This document shows, piece after piece, positions 1-8,621 of a DNA stretch of 64,000 bases. Each line of letters begins with the position of its first letter. Position 1 is the stretch's first letter. Origin of the DNA: G942493375 sp942493375 (GTDB lineage: Bacteria; Armatimonadota; UBA5829); contig OW818698.1 in the NCBI GenBank assembly GCA_942493375.1, positions 4,340,001 to 4,404,000 on the forward strand. Reading direction: 5' to 3'. Below the pieces are notes generated by a model. That model saw nothing but the letters and a program-made list of their open reading frames with translations, searched no databases and was not told the DNA's origin. Position numbers and translations under genes: made by a program.

Positions 1-2
1 TT

Positions 3-1337
3 AAGAGTCGGTTTGTGGCTGAGTTGGCGGCTGGGAAGGCTCAGACTATTGTTACTTATGGGACCAGTTTGACTGCTGGAGGGGCATGGGTCTGGCAGCT
101 TTCTAATGAATTGAATAAGGATTATCCGGGGCTTGCTACTGTGATCAACTCCGGGGCAGGGGCTATGTGGTCCAAGTGGGGTATTGAGAACCTGGATGAA
201 CGGGTGATAAGCAAGAAACCTGATGCGGTTTTTATTGAGTTTTCGATTAATGATGCCTATTCGGACTACAAGATGCCGGTTTCTGAATCCCGGGCTAATT
301 TGAATAATATGATTGACAGGATACTGGATGGGAATAAGTCCTGTGAGATTATTATAATGGTCATGAATCCTCCGATCAATGAACATCTTACCAATCGTCC
401 TCATATCAAAGACTACAACCAGATGTACAGAGATGTAGCCAGGCAGCGGCATTTGATGTTGATTGATCATTATGCAAAGTGGGAGAAGATATTGAAAGCC
501 GGACGGTATCCGGAACTGGTGCCTGACGGCATTCACCCGAACGATGCTGGCTGTGCCTTGATTATTACTCCGGGAATTATCAAAGCCCTGGGAATTGGAG
601 AGAAGCCTAAGGTTATGACTAAGAATAATGCAGAGAAGTTGTTTGTGGTTATAAACGGCGAGAGTAACTCCGGAGGGGTTGCACAGAATGCAGACGCGCT
701 GCCCACTGAGATAGGGGTCCGTAAGTCGGTGAAGATCCTCAACAATACTACCCTTGCTTCATTTGATGACTTGAATATTGGGGTCAATAACCTGATCGGG
801 CATACAGGGATTCCAGTGGATAATGGTACTCATGGCTGGGAACTTGAGCTGGCTAACTGGGCAGAGAAACAAACTGAATACAGCAAACCTGTCTACCTTA
901 TTAAAACCGGACACGGTGGTAGCAGGATTTCGGAGTGGAAGACAAGCGGGTTCTATTACACTACGTTTATGAACCGTTTGAATGCTGCAAAGAGACTGCT
1001 GAAGGGTGAGAAGTATAAAACAGTTGTCTTGTTTACGCTTGGACTCAACGATACGCTGACAGGCACGGATGTTACTGTCTGGAAAGCAGGAGTGACTGAG
1101 CATTTTAAGAACCTGCGCAGGGAACTGGGTGCGGATACTCCGATCATAATGACCCGGTTTATGGCTGCTTATCCGGTGTATAACAAGGCTATTGAAGAGC
1201 TTTGCAAGGAGATCCCTAATACCTATTCGGTGGAAACGCAGGATCTTCCGCTGCAGGATTCTTATCACTGGAACTATGTTGGGATGAAGACGATGACTGA
1301 CAGGATGCTGAAGGTGTATGAGTCTTTGAAGAAGTAG
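3..1337 (+). CDS. Two-domain SGNH hydrolase / sialate O-acetylesterase-like protein (5' end outside window)
   Basis: Probable carbohydrate esterase; substrate unknown. The reading frame is open to the left window edge, so the start is probably missing, although a GTG at 15 is possible. The N-terminal half has SGNH blocks: YGTSLTAGG (block I, Ser near residue 18), FIEFSINDAY (block III) and DGIHPN (block V, Asp-His pair). The C-terminal half, from about residue 207, begins with VVINGESNSGG and has GHGGSRISEW and DSYHW, which look like a second SGNH fold of the sialate-esterase/CE6 type. Two esterase domains in one chain suggest deacylation of a complex glycan. It stands alone and converges on the next gene, with a strong hairpin between them. 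The SGNH call is firm; the SASA/CE6 assignment of the second half is from memory of motifs. Confidence 0.8.
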   Translation, partial: KSRFVAELAAGKAQTIVTYGTSLTAGGAWVWQLSNELNKDYPGLATVINSGAGAMWSKWGIENLDERVISKKPDAVFIEFSINDAYSDYKMPVSESRANLNNMIDRILDGNKSCEIIIMVMNPPINEHLTNRPHIKDYNQMYRDVARQRHLMLIDHYAKWEKILKAGRYPELVPDGIHPNDAGCALIITPGIIKALGIGEKPKVMTKNNAEKLFVVINGESNSGGVAQNADALPTEIGVRKSVKILNNTTLASFDDLNIGVNNLIGHTGIPVDNGTHGWELELANWAEKQTEYSKPVYLIKTGHGGSRISEWKTSGFYYTTFMNRLNAAKRLLKGEKYKTVVLFTLGLNDTLTGTDVTVWKAGVTEHFKNLRRELGADTPIIMTRFMAAYPVYNKAIEELCKEIPNTYSVETQDLPLQDSYHWNYVGMKTMTDRMLKVYESLKK

Positions 1338-1369
1338 GCTGGAGATTTTATCTCCGGATCCGTTTCCTT

Positions 1370-1404
1370 TAAATATGGAGGGCTATATTCGCCCTCCATA
1401 TTTA
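1370..1404. terminator. Bidirectional terminator hairpin
   Basis: A perfect 14-bp inverted repeat (TAAATATGGAGGGC and its complement) with a 7-nt loop. The A/T-rich stem ends give a T-run on either strand. It lies between two convergent genes, as expected for a shared terminator. Confidence 0.8.
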
Positions 1405-1446
1405 ATAGTCCTTATTCAGTTGTGTATTCAATTTTAGTAACTGTGT

Positions 1447-2427
1447 TTATTGAACTGATTTGGGGGTGGTGTCAGGGAGCATTGCGTTATGGCTCAACAC
1501 TATCCCGAAACCTGTCCCGGATGCAACATGCACGTTCTTGCCAATAGCAGGTCTGACATGCTGCTGGTTATACGGGTGATTTGAACCTGAACCTAACACT
1601 GCACCTACGAATGGTCGGTTGCCCATTGGCCGTCCGATGGCTAATCCTGCTCCGGCTCCGGAGGCTATGAACCTGTTGTCTCTATTCGGACTGGTTACAC
1701 TGATGAGCCTGCCGGAGGCCATGTCCAGCCTGGCACTGCGGTCATCCAGGGAGATGAGCTTTCCACTTAACGGTAAGCGAGTGCCATCAATCAGCTTTGC
1801 GCTTACAAAACTGATACCAAGCTGGCCAGCTCTCCTGCCATTCGCCTTTATCACTGATTCGATTCGTCCAGTGAATCTGGTGTCCTTTGGGAATCCACCG
1901 TTCATGCTGGTTTGGTACGCATAGAAGTTGTCTCCGACTTTACTGGTGGCTGAACTGATTGGACTATCCAGAGCGACTGCGATAACTGTCTTTCTGGGAA
2001 CCTCTATATTACTTACTTCTACTCCACTTGGTGAATACAGGCTTATGACCTGAGGTATAGAGGAATGGAATTTAGCTGCCCAATACCTTGCCAGCTTCAT
2101 TGGTGTAGTTCCATTTGCCTGGGCATCGGCAGCAGTAACTGTCATTAGAAACTCTTTGTCCGCATATATTTTGGCATCCCTGCCTGACTTCATTACTGTG
2201 AATGTCGGGGTGTTTTTGCCGAATGCTAGAAGGTCGTTTGCACGCAGTTGCAAGTCATTAACCCGCTGGTCTATTGAATAACCGCCTGCGTCATTTTGCA
2301 GTGTGAGGATAGGTGAGTTAGCCAGCCAAATCTGACGAGTTCCTGCTGCCCACCCGTTTGAACCTATTAACATGGCCGCAACGACCACGAGAGTAGTAAA
2401 AGCTGTTAGAGTTACATTTCCTTTCAT
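1447..2427 (-). CDS. Secreted protein of unknown function with glycine-rich tail
   Basis: The start is the ATG at 2427, seven bases after a GGAGGT; an upstream ATG in the same frame has no such site. This gives 326 aa beginning MKGNVTLTAFTTLVVVAAML, a signal peptide ending near GWA. The first mature third (about 25-140) may be a small folded domain of unknown type. Residues about 150-270 include VALDSPISSATSKVGDNF and RFTGRIESV, resembling beta-rich domains of envelope proteins that limit solvent-exposed surface. The end holds a glycine-zipper-like stretch (GAGAGLAIGRPMG, then VGAVLGSGS), which could insert in a membrane. I do not recognise a named family. It has no partner on its strand. Confidence 0.6.
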   Translation of the reverse strand: MKGNVTLTAFTTLVVVAAMLIGSNGWAAGTRQIWLANSPILTLQNDAGGYSIDQRVNDLQLRANDLLAFGKNTPTFTVMKSGRDAKIYADKEFLMTVTAADAQANGTTPMKLARYWAAKFHSSIPQVISLYSPSGVEVSNIEVPRKTVIAVALDSPISSATSKVGDNFYAYQTSMNGGFPKDTRFTGRIESVIKANGRRAGQLGISFVSAKLIDGTRLPLSGKLISLDDRSARLDMASGRLISVTSPNRDNRFIASGAGAGLAIGRPMGNRPFVGAVLGSGSNHPYNQQHVRPAIGKNVHVASGTGFGIVLSHNAMLPDTTPKSVQ

Positions 2428-2941
2428 TTCAATTACCTCCATAAGGTTGCCCTTTGGAAAGATTAACTGCGCTTGTTTTGTCGCAGGTTTAGATACTCCA
2501 TTTTTTACATTAATATCCATCTCATTGATTCATTTGTTTTGGGGTTTTGATTGTCAAACACACTTTGCCAACTGCTTCAAATGAAGCTTCAGGCTTATAG
2601 TAATTATTCCCCGATCACACAATCAATAAACTATGCCGATAATAATAATCAAGAACAAACAAAAGTCATGAATATGCTTAACCAAGCAGGCGTATGTGAA
2701 AAACAGGAGGCTATATATGGGCAATATATGATGTTGACTGCCGTGCGATGAGACTCCCCGGATACCAAGTGGTAAACACTGGCTCTGATTCGATCGGCAT
2801 GAACGGATTGCGCTTTGCTTTGATGAGCCAGCGGAGTTTAGCTTTACTCCCAAACATAATTGGATTGTAACGGACAGCAATTTTGCTATCCGTATGCTAC
2901 AATTATGCTGGTTTGGGTTTTGAGTCTCATACTGATTATAA
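2428..2941. other. Gene-free spacer between divergent genes
   Basis: 514 nt between the divergently transcribed secreted protein and the sugar ABC transporter ATPase. It should hold both promoters. The short open frames here have no ribosome site or recognisable protein. I see no RNA gene or clear operator. Confidence 0.5.
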
Positions 2942-4498
2942 ATGGACGGGTATTTTATGGATTTTCAGCTCATCGAAGTGAACGGGATCAGCAAGGCCTT
3001 TGGCGGTGTGCAGGCCCTGGATGGGGTTTCGCTGGATATGGCTCCGGGGGAGATACATGCCCTGGTTGGCGAAAACGGCGCCGGTAAGTCTACGCTGATA
3101 AAGATACTTGCGGGGACATATACTCCTGATAAGGGGACAGTAACTGTCAGCGGGAAAGAACTGCATACCGGTGAAGTTCGTGCTTCTGAGGATGCGGGGA
3201 TTGCGGTTATCCACCAGGAGTCTACTGCATTTCTCCATTTGAACGCTGTGGACAATATATTTGTCGGACGCGAACCTCTGCGGTGTATGGGAGTGCTGTT
3301 GGACCGGCCTCTTATGGTAAACCACACTAAAGAATTGCTTGAACGGCTGGGTGAAGATTTGAATCCGATGCAGCCTGTAGGGGAGTTGCCACTAGCTCAG
3401 CGGCAGATGGTTGGTATTGCCAGGGCACTTTCGAAGCAGAGCAAGCTGTTGATTATGGATGAGCCTACTGCATCGCTGTCTACCCGTGAGACTGAGACCT
3501 TATTCAAGATAATCCGGCAGTTGCAGAGCGATGGAGTTGGGATTCTATATGTGAGTCACAGGCTGGAAGAGGTTTTTGAACTGGCTGACAGAGTTACGGT
3601 GCTAAGGGACGGCCATACAGTGGATACACTCCCGATAGATAAAGTAACCCGTGCAAGTTTGATTCAGATGATGGTAGGCCGGGAAGTAACTGAGACCAGC
3701 AGTGAAGGGAGCAAGTCGGCTGAAACTGGCCAGGTTGTGCTTGAGGTAGAGAACCTGGGGCGTGAGGGTGTTTTTCAGGGTGTATCGCTGCAGATAAGAG
3801 CGGGGGAAGTTGTTGGGTTAGCTGGACTGGTAGGAGCGGGACGGTCTGAAGTTGCGCGAGCGATATTTGGTGTGGATAAGTATACGAGCGGAAATGTGAA
3901 GGTGGATGGGTCGGCGTTGATTTCAGGATCGGTCAAAGAGGCTGTAAATAAGGGGATAGCCCTTGTTCCTGAGGACCGGCAGCATGAAGGCCTGGTGTTG
4001 CCGATGACCATAATGGATAACCTATCTCTTGTGATCCAGAACCGGCTTACCAGGTGGGGATTAAGGTCTTCACAGAGGGAAGCGGAACTGGCAGAGAGGA
4101 CGATGCACGATCTGGATGTACGGGCTTCCAATGCATATGTGCCTGCAGAAAGCTTGTCGGGTGGGAATCAGCAGAAGCTTGTTATTGGCAAGTGGCTGGC
4201 TTCCTCTCCGAAGGTATTAATATTGGATGAACCAACCAGGGGTATTGATGTTGGAGCTAAGACTGAAGTCCATAAAATGATACGAAAGCTGGCGGACGAT
4301 GGATTGGCGGTATTGTTTATATCATCGGATTTACCGGAAGTTCTGGCGATGAGTGATCGGATTATCGTAATGCGCGCAGGAACGGTGGCTGGTGAACTTA
4401 AACGTGAAGAGGCTACTCAGGAGAGGGTGCTGGAGCTGGCGTTGGCGGAGAGCAGAGAGTCCTCCCAGACAGATAAGCTAGGGGGAGATGTCGAATGA
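2942..4498 (+). CDS. Sugar ABC transporter, tandem ATP-binding protein (RbsA/XylG/LsrA type)
   Basis: Cytoplasmic ATPase of a CUT2-class sugar importer. It has two ATPase modules, as is normal for this class (about 500 aa). The first has Walker A GENGAGKST, signature LPLAQRQMVGIARAL and Walker B LLIMDEPTASL. The second has a degenerate Walker A (LVGAGRSE), signature SGGNQQKLVIGKWL and Walker B VLILDEPTRGIDVGAK; the weak second P-loop is typical. The start is uncertain: ATG 2942 and ATG 2957 (MDFQLIEV) are both possible and neither has a strong ribosome site. The stop overlaps the next gene by four bases (ATGA), showing translational coupling. Two permeases follow, so the substrate is probably a rhamnose-, AI-2- or ribose-like sugar. 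Confidence 0.92.
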   Translation: MDGYFMDFQLIEVNGISKAFGGVQALDGVSLDMAPGEIHALVGENGAGKSTLIKILAGTYTPDKGTVTVSGKELHTGEVRASEDAGIAVIHQESTAFLHLNAVDNIFVGREPLRCMGVLLDRPLMVNHTKELLERLGEDLNPMQPVGELPLAQRQMVGIARALSKQSKLLIMDEPTASLSTRETETLFKIIRQLQSDGVGILYVSHRLEEVFELADRVTVLRDGHTVDTLPIDKVTRASLIQMMVGREVTETSSEGSKSAETGQVVLEVENLGREGVFQGVSLQIRAGEVVGLAGLVGAGRSEVARAIFGVDKYTSGNVKVDGSALISGSVKEAVNKGIALVPEDRQHEGLVLPMTIMDNLSLVIQNRLTRWGLRSSQREAELAERTMHDLDVRASNAYVPAESLSGGNQQKLVIGKWLASSPKVLILDEPTRGIDVGAKTEVHKMIRKLADDGLAVLFISSDLPEVLAMSDRIIVMRAGTVAGELKREEATQERVLELALAESRESSQTDKLGGDVE

Positions 4499-5490
4499 GC
4501 AGGAATGCAATTATTTCTAAGCTTGGAGTGCTGGCACAGAAACGGGAGTATGGCGTGCTGGCACTGCTGGTGGTAACTTTTATAACTGTCGGATCTCAGA
4601 ATCCTGCTTTCTTTGCTCCAGGTAATATCAAAGATATGCTGGTTGCCTGTGCTCCGGTGGCGATCATTGCGTGTGGGATGACATTTGTATTGCTGCTTGG
4701 TGAGATTGATATATCGGTTGGATCTATGATGGGGCTGCTGGCTGCAGTTATTGGAATACTGACTTCCCCCCAGCATATGGGCCTGCCGGTCGGGGTCGGG
4801 ATCTGTATTACTCTGCTGCTTGGAACCGGACTTGGGTTTATAAACGGCCTGCTGGTGACGTTCGGCAAGGTGCCATCGATTATTGTGACCCTTGGGATGC
4901 TGACTGCTCTGCGTGGGATAACTGAGTTACTTATGGCTGGGCGGTGGATTACTCAGCTGCCTCCAGGATTGAGAGTTCTGGGTGTCGGAACTATTTTAGA
5001 TGTACCGGTGTGCATATGGGTGGCGGTGGTTGTTGCGGCGGCATCTATTTTGATGGCCCGGGAGACTCCACTTGGCCGGAGGATATATGCGGTTGGCAGC
5101 AATTCCAAGGCTGCGTTGGTAGCGGGGCTTCCGGAGCGCAGATTGAAGATATTTGCTTTTGCTCTTACGGGATTTCTGACTGCGGTGGCGACGCTTGTCA
5201 GTGTGCCTCTACTGTCGGTTATAGAGTCCGGAATTGGAAACAGCCTGGAGATGCTGGTTGTTACATGTGTTGTAGTCGGTGGGACTTCTACTAATGGAGG
5301 CAGGGGGACGATTATTGGCTCTATATTGGGTGTGTTGCTGCTGGTGATGGTGAGGACGGACCTTATATTCCTGCGGTTGGGTGAGACATCGACCTATTGG
5401 GAGCGAGCGATCCAGGGGGCGTTTATTCTGGTGGCGGTGTTGATAGACCACATTGCCCGGCGCCGATCAAACCTGGAGGTGGCGCAGTGA
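4495..5490 (+). CDS. Sugar ABC transporter permease 1 (RbsC/LsrC type)
   Basis: Inner-membrane permease of the CUT2 importer, 331 aa and strongly hydrophobic throughout. It carries the family segments GEIDISVGSMMGLLAAV and VVGGTSTNGGRGTIIGSILG, which match the conserved loops of BPD_transp_2 permeases. The start overlaps the ATPase stop by four bases and the stop shares one base with the next permease start, so all three are one operon. Importers with two different permeases are known for the autoinducer-2 (LsrCD) and rhamnose (RhaPQ) systems. That pattern fits the LsrB/RhaS-like binding protein at 16118-17146. Confidence 0.92.
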   Translation: MSRNAIISKLGVLAQKREYGVLALLVVTFITVGSQNPAFFAPGNIKDMLVACAPVAIIACGMTFVLLLGEIDISVGSMMGLLAAVIGILTSPQHMGLPVGVGICITLLLGTGLGFINGLLVTFGKVPSIIVTLGMLTALRGITELLMAGRWITQLPPGLRVLGVGTILDVPVCIWVAVVVAAASILMARETPLGRRIYAVGSNSKAALVAGLPERRLKIFAFALTGFLTAVATLVSVPLLSVIESGIGNSLEMLVVTCVVVGGTSTNGGRGTIIGSILGVLLLVMVRTDLIFLRLGETSTYWERAIQGAFILVAVLIDHIARRRSNLEVAQ

Positions 5491-6443
5491 TGAGCAGATT
5501 GAAACTGAACGCTTTCCAGTACTGGCACGAGGTTGTGCTGTTTGCTCTGCTTGTGGGATTGCTGTTGACTGCGGGATATATTGCTCCGAAATTTACGGGT
5601 CTGTCTGCGCAGGCTGATATGTCTACACATGTCTGGGAACTGGCACTGCTGGCACTGCCGATGACATTTATCATAATTACTGCAGGGATCGACCTTTCAA
5701 TCGGGTCTACTATGGCGCTGTGTGCTGTTGTATTTGGGATGGGGTTTGAGGCTGGTATATCCCTTTGGATCTGTGCGGGGCTGGCTCTATTGACCGGGAC
5801 GTGTGCTGGTGCATTGAATGGGGTGTTTGTCGGATACCTCCGGGTGCATCCTTTGATTGTTACGCTGGCTACAATGGCGGTCTACCGGGGAGTAGCAGAG
5901 GGAGTCAGCCATGCCAGGCCGATATCCGGATTCCCCGACAGCTTTGCAGTTATTGGACGCGGGACTGTGCTGGGGCTGCCAATACCGGGGTTGTTCTTTA
6001 TAGTAGCACTGGTTGTGGCTATTGTGGCACTTTCGAAGACTCCTTTCGGCAGGTCGGTCTATGCAATCGGTCATAATGAGAACACCTCCCGATTCTCCGG
6101 TATAAGTGTGGATAAGATCAAGCTGCTACTCTACACTCTTTCCGGCACCGCTGCGGCAATGGCAGCCATAATGTTCGTAGCCAGAAGAAACACCGCCAAA
6201 GCTGACATAGGGCAGGGGATGGAGCTGGATGTTATAACGGCGGTAGTCCTGGGAGGAACCAGCATATACGGAGGCAAAGGCAGAATAGCAGGGACATTGC
6301 TGGGAATCCTGTTAATCCACGAGACCCGGGAGTTTGTAAGCTGGCAGTGGAGTAAGGATGAATACAACGCGATAGTTGTTGGAGTGCTACTGATAGTTTC
6401 GGTGCTGCTGAATACGGTGCTGGGGAAGAGGGGGAAGGGATGA
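5490..6443 (+). CDS. Sugar ABC transporter permease 2 (RbsC/LsrD type)
   Basis: Second membrane subunit, 317 aa. The start at 5490 is chosen because GGAGGT (5475-5480) lies nine bases upstream and the ATG overlaps the previous stop by one base; the frame is open further upstream but inside the other permease. The family loops GIDLSIGSTMALCAV and VLGGTSIYGGKGRIAGTLLG are present. It is similar to, but clearly different from, permease 1, so the pair probably forms a heterodimer. No binding protein follows directly. Repeats and the TIR cassette come next, and the likely binding protein is about 9.7 kb downstream. Confidence 0.9.
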   Translation: MSRLKLNAFQYWHEVVLFALLVGLLLTAGYIAPKFTGLSAQADMSTHVWELALLALPMTFIIITAGIDLSIGSTMALCAVVFGMGFEAGISLWICAGLALLTGTCAGALNGVFVGYLRVHPLIVTLATMAVYRGVAEGVSHARPISGFPDSFAVIGRGTVLGLPIPGLFFIVALVVAIVALSKTPFGRSVYAIGHNENTSRFSGISVDKIKLLLYTLSGTAAAMAAIMFVARRNTAKADIGQGMELDVITAVVLGGTSIYGGKGRIAGTLLGILLIHETREFVSWQWSKDEYNAIVVGVLLIVSVLLNTVLGKRGKG

Positions 6444-6828
6444 CTGGGAGACTTGGGGACGGGGGGACTTGGAGACGGGGAGACAGGAGTCAGGAGACAG
6501 GAGTCAGGAGACTAGAGCCGTTTTCCCCCGATGGTGATTTGGGAGCAGGATTTTTGCACTAAAGCTGCTAATATACCTTTGGGTTGCATAATAACAAGTA
6601 AAAAGTCACTGAAGTCGGTAGGATAACTTTATGTTGTGTAGAAGTATACTACAGGTAATTGAACCAATGTTGATTTCCTGATTATATGCTAACGTTTGTT
6701 ATTTCTATCCATTAGTTAAATGAGCGCCGCCACAAAATGTATTGCAGGATTCGCAGAAATTTCAGATTATATTGTGAAAAGTTGCAGTCGCAAATATATA
6801 ATCTATTTGCATCATAGAGAGAACTACG
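6444..6828. other. Spacer with G-rich tandem repeat before the TIR cassette
   Basis: The first 70 nt are an imperfect tandem repeat of units such as GGAGACTTGGGGACG and GGAGTCAGGAGACA, about 10 bp apart. Base composition changes sharply to AT-rich after about 6550. No gene is seen. The promoter of the following three-gene cassette should lie here. Confidence 0.5.
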
Positions 6829-7347
6829 ATGATGATTAGTGTGCCAATTCAGGATACCCAAGAGAAGTTGGGTGGAGCTTATATAAAAGCCGTTGTTGCA
6901 CGTGCAGGTTGCACTCTTACTGATCATGGACGTGGTGAGTATGGTCATGACTATACTATTACACCCGTTATAACCAGGGACGGACACATTCGCGATGCAA
7001 GCTGGAGCATTAATGTCCAATCTAAAAGCACGACTACTGCTACACAATATAACGATCATATAGCTTATGAACTAGATATCGTCAATTACAATGACCTTAT
7101 AGATCCTAATACGTTCATGCCTCTTATCCTTGTCGTGTATGTAATGCCTCGAGATCAATCAGAGTGGTTGTCTCAATGTGAAGACTGTATGGAGATTCGG
7201 CATTGTGCTTACTGGATATCTCTTAAGGGAATGTCCTTATCAGACAATAAGCGATCGGTCACAGTGCATCTACCGAAAAATCAAATATTCACTCCAGATG
7301 CTGTAAGGTTTATGCTAGATAAGCTGGAGAGAGGTGAGCAGCTGTGA
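6829..7347 (+). CDS. DUF4365 domain protein, probable PD-(D/E)xK-like nuclease
   Basis: 172 aa, apparently one domain. The N-terminus (TQEKLGGAYIKAVVARAG) followed by GEYGHDYTI and WSINVQSKS is the DUF4365 signature. In the restriction-endonuclease-like superfamily the Asp (D41) and the Q-x-K pair (Q64, K66) would bind metal, so a nucleic-acid-cutting role is likely but unproven. The start is ATG 6829 or 6832, with only a weak GAGAG upstream. Its stop overlaps the start of the next gene by four bases (GTGA), so the two proteins are made together. DUF4365 proteins are often found in defence-rich regions. The AT-rich composition differs from the sugar-transport genes to the left and suggests acquisition by transfer. 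Confidence 0.75.
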   Translation: MMISVPIQDTQEKLGGAYIKAVVARAGCTLTDHGRGEYGHDYTITPVITRDGHIRDASWSINVQSKSTTTATQYNDHIAYELDIVNYNDLIDPNTFMPLILVVYVMPRDQSEWLSQCEDCMEIRHCAYWISLKGMSLSDNKRSVTVHLPKNQIFTPDAVRFMLDKLERGEQL

Positions 7348-8480
7348 GAGTAATAACAGGCATAACTCCTGAAAGGCTCAGACAGATAGATCCCGAAGGC
7401 GTGCGTGCTTACCTTGTATATCTTGGTTGGAAGCTCTTGGAATATCCGGACAAACGTGTCTGGGTTTATGCTCCACCGAATGATATTGAGTCTTCTCTTC
7501 CTGTGCCAGCAACTCGAAGTCTTAATGATTATGTAGCACTTATAGACAGAGTTGTAGCAACTCTTGCAAGTGTTGAGGAGTGTGCATATGAAGATGTGCT
7601 TCAATTGCTCTGTAATCACTCAATACTCAAACTCCGAGCTGTAGATCAACAGACAACGGTACGTGGCACACTTCCTTTGCTTAGTGCGGAACTTCTCATT
7701 AAAAAGGCTCAAGACCTGATTGCATATTCTACTTGTGCTGAAACTGGGCCACCCCAAAAACATTATGTAAGATCCATACGAAAAGCAAGAGAACATGCAG
7801 ATAAGTATGAGTTGGGACAAACTGAACCAGGTAGTTTCATCATAAATATCATAACCCCAATCCGACCAATAACTGAATCGGAATCTATGAGGTTAACTGA
7901 TATAGAACCGCTTGAGCATCGTGTTCTACGTAGGATTATTCATGGTGCCGAGATAGTTCAGCAAGCTGAACGATTTTCGGATGCTAATATGATCGCCGAG
8001 AATTTTGGTTCCGGATTCAACGCTAATATGTGTGATATTGTTGCTGATACAATTGAACAGACATCCTTGGATGCATTGTCCTTTTGTGCTCTGGGTATTG
8101 ATAAAGCACATAATGTGGATAGGCTCCCCGATGTCTTATTAACCAGAGATTGCATTCCACAGCTTGAGAAGGCTTCGGTTATATTGAAAGATGCCCCTGT
8201 GGACGAAATGGTATCAATTGTCGGGTATATAACTGTACTTCGAAATGAGGATACGCCTGAGCCAGACAAACAACGTCATGTACAGATTACTTGGTCTGGA
8301 AAAGGTATTAATGTCCATTTGACCCTAACAGACAATGATTATGCTATTGCTTGTGATTCACATAGAGACCATAGTCACGTTTCTGTAGATGGAATCCTGC
8401 ATCATGAAAAACGGAAGTACTATTTGTATGACTATCGAAATTTCCGGATATATGGTGATAGTCAAGGAAGTCTGTTCTAG
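7344..8480 (+). CDS. Conserved protein of unknown function coupled to DUF4365
   Basis: 378 aa starting at a GTG that overlaps the DUF4365 stop. I cannot name the family. From memory, the N-terminal RAYLVYLGWKL..., the RSLNDYVALIDRVVATLA helix and the YELGQTEPGSFIINIITP segment recur in scattered bacterial proteins found beside nuclease-like genes, so it may be a standing partner rather than a random neighbour. The C-terminal third (about 275-378) is beta-rich, with ITWSGKGINVHLTLTD and HHEKRKYYLYDYRNF. No transmembrane segment, P-loop or HTH is visible. It may be a sensor or a specificity subunit for the DUF4365 protein. The function call is inference only. Confidence 0.6.
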   Translation: MRVITGITPERLRQIDPEGVRAYLVYLGWKLLEYPDKRVWVYAPPNDIESSLPVPATRSLNDYVALIDRVVATLASVEECAYEDVLQLLCNHSILKLRAVDQQTTVRGTLPLLSAELLIKKAQDLIAYSTCAETGPPQKHYVRSIRKAREHADKYELGQTEPGSFIINIITPIRPITESESMRLTDIEPLEHRVLRRIIHGAEIVQQAERFSDANMIAENFGSGFNANMCDIVADTIEQTSLDALSFCALGIDKAHNVDRLPDVLLTRDCIPQLEKASVILKDAPVDEMVSIVGYITVLRNEDTPEPDKQRHVQITWSGKGINVHLTLTDNDYAIACDSHRDHSHVSVDGILHHEKRKYYLYDYRNFRIYGDSQGSLF

Positions 8481-8621
8481 ATCCATACCAAAATTTCTGA
8501 AACGATTAAATCCCGCGGATGTATTTAGCTGTATTTAACACACCAACTACTTCTGAACAAACATCCTAATGACTAATGAAGTAAAAATCATGCAGTTGAG
8601 TAAGAATTTTGGAGGAGATAT

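Noticed and set aside
6784..6798. TTGCAGTCGCAA-like sequence before the TIR cassette as a third Fur-type operator
   Set aside because: Lacks the central part of the palindrome (ACT-N-AGT), so the match is only to the outer half-sites.
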